Part shown: one piece after another, positions 53,972 through 64,000 of the stretch | Position numbering within the stretch: the first letter of the stretch is position 1 | Layout: each line of letters begins with the position of its first letter | Assembly (NCBI RefSeq): GCF_032854445.1 | Contig: NC_088295.1 | Span: 18,029,385 to 18,093,384 of the forward strand | DNA length: 64,000 nt | Origin: Liolophura sinensis | Taxonomy: Eukaryota > Mollusca > Polyplacophora > Chitonida > Chitonidae | Direction: 5' to 3' | The notes under the pieces: generated by a model | The model's input: only the letters and a program-made list of their open reading frames with translations | The model's database searches: none | Told to the model about the DNA's origin: nothing | Made by a program: the position numbers and the translations under genes

Positions 53972-54964
53972 ATGGCCTGCAATGTGCTGGTTGATGAGAA
54001 TATAAGGGTTACAGATGAGGCGTTGGGAGATGCCATTGATGGAGGATCAATTAGAGTGCCTGAGCTGATATCCCAGGTTGATGAGTTAACGGAAATCCTT
54101 AGATCTAACACCCAGCGTCTTATGGAAAGAGAGGGTCGCTTGGAAGACTTGCAAATTCTAGCGGATGACTTGTCAGATAAGGTACATGTATACCTATTTA
54201 ATTTTCTTACGTAACATAGGCCTACCAGCACCCATCTAGTTGGGTCACGGCGATGTCTATTGATATCAGTTTGCATAGTACATAGGTCACATAATACAGT
54301 TTAGGCTTAAAACTGATATGTTTAACAACTTTATATACATTGAAAGAACGCTTAAACGTCTAAACCTAGTTGCCAATATGTATTTCTGAATCGTGTGTGC
54401 ACACCCATGACAGTCACAATGCGAAATGTGTCGTGAGATATTTTGGACCACCTCTCAGCTTTGGTACCTTACCTTGAAAATGTCCGCTCTTCGGTGCGAT
54501 TTTTGTTAGCGGCAAGTGTTCAAAGACAATATACAACTAACACTGACGTTTGTGGACGAAGCGGTTTCTTTTATTTGTAGAAATTGTGCTCAGAAAAGCC
54601 TTGGGAAGAACAACTCATCTGAGCTCGTTTCGCATGGTGCACTCGAACTGGAATTGCATTTTCGCAACTGATTCAGAACATTCACTGACAAAAATAACCA
54701 GTGGTGAGTGAACCGGGCTGAACTGAGCTCTGTCCTCATGTTGATGTGGAGAGGGTTCATGCAGCTTACTATATAGTGTATAGATCTGTAAGATGGGTAT
54801 TTTGGTTTCAGGCGCATCAGTTTCAAACTGTGACAAAAAGAGCACGTCGGAAGATCTGGTGGCGAAGGAATAAGTACAGAGCCCTGACAGTGTTGTTTAT
54901 CATCATCGTCATCGTTGTTATCATCACAGTGGTCATCCTGGTTGTAGCTCTGAGGGTTGTATGA
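53972..54964 (+). CDS. VAMP/synaptobrevin-like R-SNARE, 120 aa, 2 exons
   Basis: A vesicle-membrane SNARE by family. Exon 1 is 53,972-54,181 (70 residues from MACNVLVDEN); exon 2 is 54,812-54,964 (50 residues, TGA stop). The donor gtacat and acceptor ggtttcag join in phase 0. SNARE helix: VPELISQVDELTEILRSNT, then QRLMEREGRLEDL with zero-layer R53, then LADDLSDK|AHQFQTVTK. The membrane-proximal part is basic with paired tryptophans (KRARRKIWWRRNKYR, 79-93), as in synaptobrevins. The membrane anchor fills about residues 94-120, leaving almost no luminal tail. The 30-residue N-terminal extension is acidic and has no longin fold. It is intact throughout. The nearest in-window relative is the broken copy at 62,682, with shared SNTQ, FEDL/LEDLQ and the same intron site. 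Confidence 0.93.
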
Positions 54965-55070
54965 ATCAAAGTGGAATTCTCTTTGTACTCGGTTGTATAA
55001 CTTGATTAGTATACATAACATTGTATTCTGTGTAAATTATTCTCCGAGGATTCATACGAAAAGAATATAA

Positions 55071-55076
55071 AATAAA
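55071..55076 (+). terminator. Polyadenylation signal of the plus-strand VAMP-like gene
   Basis: AATAAA, 107 bases after the TGA and just before a TA microsatellite. Confidence 0.6.
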
Positions 55077-55086
55077 ATCTGACAGC

Positions 55087-55090
55087 ACTT

Positions 55091-55153
<63 letters not shown>
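55087..55153. repeat. (TA)n microsatellite
   Basis: About 30 TA units with one TG interruption. Confidence 0.95.
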
Positions 55154-55154
<1 letters not shown>

Positions 55155-55208
55155 AGTGAAATATTCTTCAGTACGGCGTAAAACACAAATTAACTAAGTA
55201 AATAAATT
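55154..55208 (+). mobile_element. SINE family 2 tail fused to the TA microsatellite
   Basis: It contains caagtgaaatattcttcagt, acggcgtaaaacacaaatta and an (aagt)n/(aaat)n tail. The rest of the SINE is replaced upstream by TA repeats. Confidence 0.75.
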
Positions 55209-56049
55209 ACTATGCCTATATACATGTAGAAAATTGTTCATCAAGTTCATCGACTTAATTCTCTTTGAGTTTGTTTCATTTTGTAAATTTGAGTTTGATT
55301 TTGTTTGTGTAATCCTTTTGATATTATATATGTGTCAGTCCCGGTGAGCTAATTCCCAGATTTTCCTTATTCTCAGTGAGCTGTGCTGTTAGACATTACA
55401 CATTTTGTACAGGACAGAATAAGTCTTTCATATGAACTTCATAATTATAAATGATTATTTTGTGTTACTTTTATTTATTTATACTGGGCCTATTTTGAAA
55501 AGTCTCATCAGAAGCGGAATCGTATATGTTTTCACTCATGGTTTTAGTATAAGTATATAGAGCGGAATGTAGCTCATTGAGTATATCCTGTAAGGTGCGC
55601 GAATCCTAAACATTAGGCCTTTATTTAGATAAACATAGCCACATGCATACAGCCACTGTGTAACATGAACGATCGACGGTATTTTGTATAAGGTCCATAA
55701 GTGCATCTGTTTGAAATGAATTAAATGTTTAGGTTCATGCAAATTATTGAAGCCGGACGTATATAGAATCTATATTATATACATTGCGGAAGTACTATTC
55801 ATGTACATCTATGTTCAACCGGAACATATCTCTCTATTTTTGCAAGTTGTACATGTACATTTACATATAAACGTATTGCACAAGTTGCTATTAAGTGGAC
55901 TTGAACCAAATGAATAAACATCAGGATATGACGCTATAAACAAAGCAGTTTCAGTTAGAATTATAAAAACCCGTCTTAGTCATTGATTTTAGTGTTTTCA
56001 ACAACTTCACTCAGAGATCCCGAAGTTTAAATAAATATTTGAATGAATG

Positions 56050-56125
56050 ACCGCCGTTATATAAGTAAAAATTCTTTAGTATGATACGTTAAACAATACT
56101 CAAATAAAAAAAAAATAAATAAATA
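56050..56125 (+). mobile_element. SINE family 2 tail, degraded
   Basis: It contains accgccgttatataagtaaa, aattctttagtatgatacgt, taaacaatactcaaat and an A-rich tail. Confidence 0.65.
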
Positions 56126-56199
56126 GAGATCTGATTGACGCTCAAGAAGTAGATAGGTAGCTTTAACTCGTCGGCACATGCAGGTGTGGTATAGTGTCC

Positions 56200-56480
56200 A
56201 CCTCAGGCTCTGTCAGGTTTGTTTGGTTAGTAAACCCGATCGCCGTCTTATAACAGAGGTATACATGGACCTCGATGGTCATATGTACAGTATTCTCCAT
56301 TATAGCTAATTACCATGGTTCCAAGACTTTCTATCACCATATGCATGTCGGAAAGTTTGTCAGTTACCGTGAATGTGCTATTCGAGCACTCCTAATTCCT
56401 CAACTCATATATGACCGTCATTGTGTTGAAATAAAATGTTCTTGGGTATACCGCGTTAAACACCAGCGAAGTAAAACTTG
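56200..56480 (+). mobile_element. Possible degraded SINE family 2 copy
   Basis: aacccgatcgccgtcttata and, at the end, gttcttgggtataccgcgtt aaacaccagcgaag resemble the SINE 2 3' region, broken by unrelated sequence. Confidence 0.4.
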
Positions 56481-56517
56481 ATTATGATGTAAATACACAA
56501 TTAATATCATCGCTGTC

Positions 56518-56790
56518 AATCTATCAACCAATCAATCAGTGGTACAACAACCAACGAACCAATCAGTCAATCAGTCAGCGATACAACCATCCAATTAATC
56601 AACTATACAACCAACCAACCAATCAGTGATACAACCATCCAACCAATCAGTGATACATCCAACCAATCAATCAATCCATCAATCAGTGATACAACCATCC
56701 AACCAGTCAGTTATACAACCAATCAATCCATCAATCGGTGATACAACCAATCAATCAATCAATCAATCAAGCCGTCAATCATTTAATCAA
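56518..56790 (+). repeat. (AATC)/(AACC)-rich tandem repeat
   Basis: An irregular array of aaccaatcaatcagtgatac then aaccatcc, with a higher-order unit of about 20-30 bp. An open frame across part of it is an artefact. Confidence 0.9.
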
Positions 56791-57196
56791 ATTTTACAAA
56801 GCAACGGAAATTTGAAGAGTCGAGGAAACAACGGCAACTATGCAGCAACGTATTTTTCGAATCATTCACATGGATTGTTCACTGGCAGAGCATGGACAAA
56901 TATTCTTTATCTAGTATGACGATATATCCAATCTAAACCGAATGTAAATACCACACCTGTCAGATTTATCAATGTCTTTTATCAACTTTGGATGAAGATG
57001 AGTTTCTTCTCTCTAGGTTCTCTGTGCAGGAATTGATGGTCTAATTTAATCTGTGGTGTTATTTGTGTTTAATTTTAGATCCTCATAGTAAATTATGCCA
57101 TACTTTAGGTATTCACCTAACTCATGCTGTGTATAGTATTACGTTTTTAGTGCATGTGCTTTTACTCGCTATCTCTTTGTTTATTACCGGTATATC

Positions 57197-60100
57197 ATGG
57201 ATAACATAAGTCAATACAGAGTGGCAATTGGGGCATGGCATACTTGTATTTGTTACAAAGTGAGTCTTCATCTTCGAAAATTATTTACATTATTTGAAAA
57301 CTTGCGAATTATATTCCTGGGAATTGAATATCTTACTGGTATATTTATTTTTTCTGTTCTGAGTACATTATGCAGTCTGCATTACTCATTAGTTATACAT
57401 ATGGCAATCTTAATGAGGTGTGGCGATGAACATAGAAACCCGGGAACCCCAGATCAGCACAATTTATCTTTTAATGCCAGGAGTTTATTAGCTCAAGGTG
57501 ATGATCAGCTGTCGTCTTATTTTAAGTTAGATGAAAGGAAAATAATTATGATGTTATATGTGTGAGCGAAACCTGGCTTAGTGGTGATATTCCTGATGAT
57601 ACTGTTAATCTAGATGGGTTTGGTCTAGAAAGAAAGGACAGAGACAGACACGGAGGAGGGGTGGCAATTTATTGCAAGAAATCTCTTAATGTTACTAGAG
57701 GATTTAGAGAATGGCATTGAGATGTTATGGATAATGGTGGAACAGAATAACAAAAGCGTGCTGACTACATCATGTTACCGCCCATCTAACCAACCGGCTC
57801 ATTTATGTGAGCTTTTTTTTTTTTAAGTAATCTGGAAGAAAATTTAACTTCGGTCTTAACAGAAAATCCCGATGCCATGTTAATAATGGGTGATTTTAAT
57901 GATAGATGTCTAAACTGGGGAAAATACCACGATATGAGTGAATGGCTAATCTCGACCATTGTACTATTTATTGTACTATAAACATCAAGCCAAAGGCTTT
58001 TGTAAGACGTGTGTGGGACTTCAAATGTGCCGATTTGTATGGTCTGCGCAATCTTCTCTCTATTACACCATTTGGTCTCGTTGGTAATATTTTCTCTCAT
58101 GTTAATGGCAAATTATTTGTCTGGAACAGTTTATTTTTGTCATGTTGCAATGGATGTATTCCGAATAAAAAAGTCACTATTAGACTACGTGACGCCTTAG
58201 ATGACCAACGATGTTCGGTACAAGATACGAGTGAGGAATTGTTTTAAAAAATATAAACGGAGTAAGTCCGATTGGGATAAGTTTCGATATTATATATCTA
58301 GAAGGAAGGCCAATAATGCTAAACGTCAAACAATACTGCGTTACTCCACATATTTAAAAGGTAAACTCTGCAACCCCCAGCTGGATACAAAGACATACTG
58401 GTCGATAATGAAATCTCTACTAGGATCGAAAGCAAAATCACCTATTCATCCTCTTGCTGTGAATGGAAAAAACGTTTCGAATGACGTTGAAAAGGCGAAT
58501 GAATTCTGTAAATTTTTCGCATCTCAATCGGCCCCTCACCACACAGTAGGCCTACCTGTCTTACCACCTTTTACGTATGTTACAGAATCACATCTCAGTA
58601 CAGACCTGTGAAAATGAGATTAAACATTTCCTTGAGACTCTGAATACACGGAAAGCCTCAGGTACTGATGGTATAAACAACTTCATGCTTAAAAATTCTG
58701 CCGATTGTATTGCAGCTTCCGTAACGAATCTTATTTAATTGTTCCTTACGGACAGCTGCCTTTCCAGCAGCATGTAAGCTCTCTTAAGTCTGCCGTGTAT
58801 TCAAAAAAGGAGATAGACATGACGTTTCTAATTATCGACCAGTGTCCCTTCAACCCCCTGTTTCTAAGGTCTTGGAGAAGGTCGTCAATAAACACATAAA
58901 CAACATGTATGAGTGTTGTATGTCAAATAATCTTCTTATACCACAGAACTCTGGATTTAAACATGGGGATTCGACAGTATGCCAGCTTACAAAAAGTGTT
59001 CATGACATATACAAAAGTCTTGACAGTGGAAATGACACCTGTATACTATTTTTAGATGTCAGTAAGGCATTTGATAAAGTCTGGCATGATGGTCTCCTGT
59101 TTAAGTTAGAGCATTTGGGTATTGAAGATCCTCTACTTGCGTGGTTAAAAGATTATTTGTGTGACAGAAAAATTAAGGTTTGCCTTAACGGCACTGAGTC
59201 CGAAACTTATCCAGTATATGCCAGTGTCCCACAAGGCTCTGTATTGGGTCCACTTCTCTTCTTAATTTTTCTCAATGATGTTAGTATGAATACTGAATGT
59301 AATATTAACATATTTGCAGATGACACATCCTTGTCTGAAGAAATCTTAGATTTAGCAACATCTGAGGCTAAACTTAATCGTGATCTTGAACGTCTATCCA
59401 ACTGGGCTAGTCAATGGCTTGTGTCATTTAATGCTACCAAAACTGTTTATCTGTTAATATCATTGAAAAATAATCCCTCACATCCGAGATTGTATTTAGA
59501 TGGCGTAGATGTGAATAGCGTTCCGTCCCATAAACATCTCGGAATTATTCTGCAACTCAATGATAAATGGAATGAGCATGTAAGAGCTATAGTTCAGAAA
59601 AGTAATATGAAACTGAGTATGATTAGTCGGGCCAGGCGAATACTTACTAGAAAATGTATGACCACACTGTACTTTGGCTTGATAAGGTCTTCTATTGAAT
59701 ATGGAGATTTTCTATTCGACAACTGCAACGTTTCAATATCCAACTCACTGGAAAATGTCCAGGAGGCTTAAGTCGAACTTCATATAAATCTCTTGTAAAT
59801 GAACTAAAATGGGAACCCTTATACAGTCAACGTAGATCCAAACGCATTCTGTTTTTTTTTTTCATAAAATCGTCAATGGGCTCTCTCTTCCATACCTAAA
59901 GACCTTACTACCACAAAGGTATAACAGCGAAACAAATGCCTACAATCTTAGAAATAGACATCACTTTCGATTATTTAAATGCCGAACTCAGATTTTCTCT
60001 TCATCCTTCTTTCCCAAGACTACCAAAGAATAGAATTCATTGCCTGTTCATATCCAAAAGTCTTCACTGGAAACAGTTAAGAACTTTTTGTGCTCTCAAG

Positions 60101-60700
60101 ACAGTATTAACCGTGATCTAACATCTGTGTATAATTCATTTTACACCTTTCCCTATATTGTGCTCTGTAGAATGAGAATGGGACTGAGCGCTCTTCGCGG
60201 TGACCTCTTTAAATATAACATTATCGACGATCAGTCATGTAGTAAATGTAAACATAAATGTGAAAATGCATCTCATTATTCCCTTGACTGCCCTGCCTAT
60301 GTCGCTCATAGAAAGCACTTGCTAAAAAGCATCTTTAGAATTATATCTCCTGGAGTCCACCCTTCTGCATTTTTGACTAGTTGTTCTAAACGCATTTGTA
60401 CTTTGCTCTTATTTGGTTCACCTGAACTAAGCGTGAATAATAATCAATTGATCTTAAAATCTGTACATAATTTTATAATCATGTCCAGTAGATTCACCAC
60501 CCAAGCCCAGCAGTAATATGATTTGATTTTGTTCTTTCTTTGTTCCCATCACTTTCTTCTGTACATGTACATGTCATTTGCTCTCTTTGTTTTCTATGTT
60601 GTTTTATGTATATACTTTGATTTTATGTTGAGGCCATCCCCTCGTGACTACAGAGCTGTGGGAAATCCTCAATAAACAAATAAAGAATTACAATTACAAT
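57197..60700 (+). mobile_element. Non-LTR retrotransposon (CR1/Jockey-like LINE), decayed
   Basis: Order of parts: an N-terminal frame (57,197-57,565) with a degenerate 2A-like GDEHRNPGT and LSFNARSLLA; endonuclease pieces in shifted frames (CVSETWLSGD near 57,562, MLIMGDFND near 57,876); a linker frame (58,201-58,611); the reverse transcriptase (58,842-59,771); and a C-terminal frame (60,040-60,516) with a zinc-knuckle-like CSKCKHKCEN and HYSLDCP. The 3' end has gaggccatcccctcgtgact, then caataaacaaataaag and acaattacaat repeats. At least five frameshifts or stops break the long ORF, so it is not active. It lies between the second and third VAMP-like loci. Confidence 0.9.
58842..59771 (+). 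pseudogene. LINE reverse transcriptase, longest intact segment (309 codons)
   Basis: The fingers/palm region is recognisable: SKVLEKVVNKHI, NSGFKHGDSTV, LFLDVSKAFDKVWH, the VPQGSVLGPLLFLIFLND block, and the catalytic FADDTS. A thumb-like region follows to LIRSSIEYG. The second catalytic motif has both aspartates, so the core is intact although the flanks are frameshifted. The upstream RT portion (KHFLETLNTRKASGTDG near 58,624) lies in a different frame. Confidence 0.92.
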
Positions 60701-62681
60701 CCAAGGCTACATGCATCACCAAGTACATTTCATGATCGAAATGACCGCTATCCTCTCATTACATGTGACGTTAAGGTTTGTCATGTGAATGTCGCTACAT
60801 GAGTTTCATCGTAATTTTCTTGACCTTGTGAATGTCGCTGCATAACTTTCATCGGGCCAGGTCTTCAGCTGCCGTCACACAAAGTGAATCACTATATCAA
60901 ACTCTACACAGAAAACACGAAAGGATATACAAATCCTGTTGAACAAAGCTTCTGATCAAACTGTTTTTCTATAAAAGCAACCATAGTTTCCTGAAGTTAA
61001 GCATTCTACGTCCGTTTAGGTTAGGAACTTAAAATGCAAAATCATATTTTTTTAAAATTAAAAACACAAACGTTTTACATAAGAGTTGTCATCGCTGTAT
61101 ACAGTTCTATGCACATTATTCTGCGGTACTCGTTATATGCATGGATTTCAAATCCTGCTCCCATAATAAACCAAATATAATATAGTAAAAAAGTTTAAAA
61201 ATCCTGAAACAAAGGCCGCACTAATGGTAATGGCAATTTATAAGACATCACTGGTCTAGAATTGGTCGAAGTAATGTGTTGTATTCTTACTTCATAAACG
61301 TTTATAAGAAAACAATGCAAACTGACAAGATGTGCAATAACATAAGGCTAGGCCCAATTGATGCACACATACGATACATTATACAAATCAACAGCATACA
61401 GAGTAAAATCAGATCAGTGGTGACAGTGTGATAGCTGGCAAATGCGGAAATCAGGTCCTTTATCATTTTACCTCCGGGTTTTATTCTAACTGATCATGTA
61501 TATTCTAAAAAGTAGCAACTTAACACCATGGCTTTAGCACCTTTACATCTAGACAGGCCCATATTAAGGAGAAAATGAACCACAGATGTTCATGGCAAAT
61601 TTATTCTGCATCTCTGGTCTAGAGTTAGTCAAAATGAGGCGTTGTCATCTCATTTAATTAGGGTAACATGAGAGTAATGTACAAGGACCAGGCCATGGTG
61701 GATGATTTCTCCACCGGCTGTTCATGCAGGTATGACTACAGTATGGACCAAAACACAAGAGCATTGGTCACACCTAATCAGTGAAATCCGCCCTTCTGTT
61801 AATTTACATCAGTTATGGTATTATTCTAACTGCTCAAGTAGATGCCGAAAAATATAGTAACGTAGCAATTAACACACGCGCGCCCGAGCATCTTGAGTAA
61901 GGCAGAGTTATACAGCATGCATTTCCCAAAGTACCGTCCCCGAAGACAGCTATATGCCTATACAGGCCTTGTTACATACGTCTTGATTCGTTTTCTACTA
62001 GTTACACTAGGGTTCAACAGGTTACTCAAGAGATTATCCATGATATAATTAACGGCAATCAGATTTACATGTATTAGAGTGAAGGAAAACGAGACAGAGA
62101 CCAGAGAAAAACTGTCGGGAGTTGAGATCGAACATTCAAACTCACTGTTTAAGAGGAGATTATAACTGCGGTTATAACAAAGATTTAACCGAATGTGGTA
62201 TGGTGACCCGGTCATACCACTGCAATAGAATTTATACTCAGTTAAGACCAATCAACCACTGGGACAAACACCTTATGATTCTGCATAAAATAAATATTCC
62301 ATAAACTAAGGTCAGGGGATATAACTTATATCCATAAAAAAAAACACATCTTAACATTTTGCAGAAAATAAGGGATTCCATAAACTTGGGTCACTCAATG
62401 ACACAGCGTCACACATCATATACAGTAGAGTTACATTACCAGAATCGACAGGCTCTGGCAGTGGAGACAGTGAGCTTATCTCGTATCTGGTTCCAAATGA
62501 TGACTGCTTTGTGTCCATATATCTTCCATAATTTCAGCTACCAGTTGATCTCAATGATTGAATATAGACCATCATTTTACATAGCTGTCTTGTTTCTCCG
62601 CTCCCGATATAAGTATACCCTACACAGACTTTCACCTTGGTGTGGAAGTGGGGGACGGTATATATGATAGGCCTACACAAA
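60701..62681. other. Intergenic, no feature seen
   Basis: AT-rich DNA. Open frames of 60-102 codons near 62.0-62.6 kb have no domain. Confidence 0.5.
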
Positions 62682-63788
62682 ATGGTAATAGGTGATAGCG
62701 GTGAAGGAATCCCCAGCCGAGATTTGGAAGGTGTTCGTGATGGAGCCGGTAAAGTTTCTGTGCCGATTTCTCAGGGTAACCATTTAATGGATATTGCGCG
62801 ATCTAACACCCAGACACTTGCGGATAGACAGGCTAGCTTCGAGGACTTACAGAGTGTAGCGGAAGACTTGAAGAAACAGGTACCTATTTCATTTTCTGCA
62901 CCGATGTGTCCCACGGGGTATGGAGTCTATGCATCATATACATGTATAAAACTGTTTTCACGTATACTGTTGCATAGTCTGTGTACCAATGTATACGCTG
63001 CATTAGAAGAGCCGTGTATGTTCACATTATACATGTACAATTCTATACCACCCCCGTAATTCCGTGGCACTGTAATGGCGATACATTGTACTTTGGAAAC
63101 AGATGAAGCGCCGTACTATATGGCATTAACTTACTTTGCAAGTCTTTAAACAAATCTTATAAAACTAAGATGTTTGCGACATGTTACATACATATATGGT
63201 TCACGCTAAATGTGTATGTTTTCAATTGCTCATATTGTGGACTCAACTGAGGTAACCCACAAACTGAAGTGTTTTAGCAAATATACAAGAAGACACAGTC
63301 GTTATATGACGGAAATGTAGTTTGACGTAAGGTCCTACACAAACAAACAAGAAAAAGAAATGAAGAATGAGATACGACCGTAAATGGGACGATCGCTTCC
63401 AAAGCTTCAACCAACTAACCACCGCACCAATATAAAGCAAACTCACAGCTGAACGGAGCTTTACTGCATGACTGTTAATTTTTATAATGATTTGTTCTGA
63501 TTTTAGGCATATTAATTTCAAACGATGTCGAAGGCGGCCTATAGGAAACTACGGTGGAGAATGTATAAGCGCAAAGCCCTGATAGCGTTGCTTGTGATCG
63601 CCATTGTCATCATTGTCACCATCACCATACTGTGTTGTGGGTTTGAAGGGTTTGCTAAGAAAGTAGATTTTACAAATTCAGTAATTGTTACACGAAACTT
63701 TCTGGTCACTGTAAAATATTGTAAATGGTCTCCTGTTTTTTCTTCTTCTGAAATTTATATTAATGTTTTTGCAATATGCTTATCTTAG
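62682..63788 (+). pseudogene. VAMP-like R-SNARE copy with in-frame stop at the start of exon 2
   Basis: Exon 1 (62,682-62,879, 66 residues from MVIGDSGEGI) has a SNARE helix NHLMDIARSNTQTLADRQ, with zero-layer R49, then FEDLQSVAEDLKKQ. Donor gtacct, phase 0. Exon 2 begins after ttttag at 63,507 and is clearly homologous to exon 2 of the 53,972 gene. There GCG CAT CAG TTT CAA ACT encodes AHQFQT; here the third codon is TAA (63,513-63,515). Beyond it FQTMSKAAYRKLRW, a basic stretch and a membrane segment (ALIALLVIAIVIIVTITILCC) remain open to 63,788. The product would be a 68-residue soluble SNARE fragment. It is either a pseudogene, a truncated protein, or a gene using another exon 2. An ATG at 63,525 could also start the anchor part alone. 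Confidence 0.75.
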
Positions 63789-64000
63789 ATCTGTGCTTAG
63801 TGTATACATGGGATTTGTTCTCTAGAGAAACATTCTGTTCATATTGTGCAGTTTGTTATGATGTTGTGACGTCCACCGGAAGTCCGAGCCATTGGGTAAC
63901 CGTAGTATGTTTGGCAGTTTAATTGTGTTGCCCAAGTGAAATGAACCTTCTTGCTCGAGCGCATGATGCGATGTCAACGTACTTAATGCTTGACGAAATT
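63789..64000. other. Window end, no feature seen
   Basis: No recognisable exon or repeat. Confidence 0.4.

Noticed and set aside
56626..56919. 97-codon Asn/Gln/Ser-rich frame
   Set aside because: It arises from the aatc/aacc tandem repeat; no support as a gene.

Overview
The window looks like nuclear DNA from an intron-rich lophotrochozoan animal, most likely a mollusc. This is an inference. It rests on short exons with GT-AG introns, AT-rich non-coding DNA, several tRNA-derived SINE families with tails of the kind common in mollusc genomes, and a CR1/Jockey-like LINE with a degenerate 2A-like motif. Nothing bacterial is present. Apart from the LINE, the long uninterrupted reading frames are mostly tandem-repeat artefacts; the real genes are assembled from short exons.

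Layout. (1) 1-5070, plus strand: the 3' end of a USP7 (HAUSP) deubiquitinase gene, eight exons covering the last 233 residues. (2) 5.1-10.7 kb: intergenic DNA with SINEs and a TA microsatellite. (3) 10,707-36,784, plus strand: a complete BAIAP2-family gene (IRSp53/IRTKS). It has 16 coding exons for a 679-residue protein with an I-BAR domain, an SH3 domain, a polyproline stretch and a C-terminal WH2-like tail. Reading through the last intron gives a 652-residue form without that tail. Its introns are full of minisatellites and SINEs. The largest is a 91-bp satellite whose unit resembles the gene's own intron 5/exon 6 splice junction. (4) 36.8-45.3 kb: gene-poor DNA, possibly 3' UTR at first, with a 30-bp minisatellite and two large adjacent arrays. 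(5) 45.9-64 kb: a cluster of three small brevin-type R-SNARE (VAMP/synaptobrevin-like) loci. One intact copy is on the minus strand (113 aa) and one on the plus strand (120 aa). The third, on the plus strand, has an in-frame stop at the start of its second exon. All three have one phase-0 intron at the same place, 17 residues after the ionic-layer arginine. A decayed non-LTR retrotransposon (57.2-60.7 kb) lies between the second and third copies.

USP7 acts in ubiquitin removal, the BAIAP2 protein in membrane bending and actin assembly, and the VAMP-like proteins in membrane fusion. Nothing in the sequence suggests that the three neighbourhoods form one pathway. The observations most worth following are the satellite carrying splice-acceptor copies, the divergent VAMP cluster with its broken member, and the alternative C-terminus of the BAIAP2 gene.
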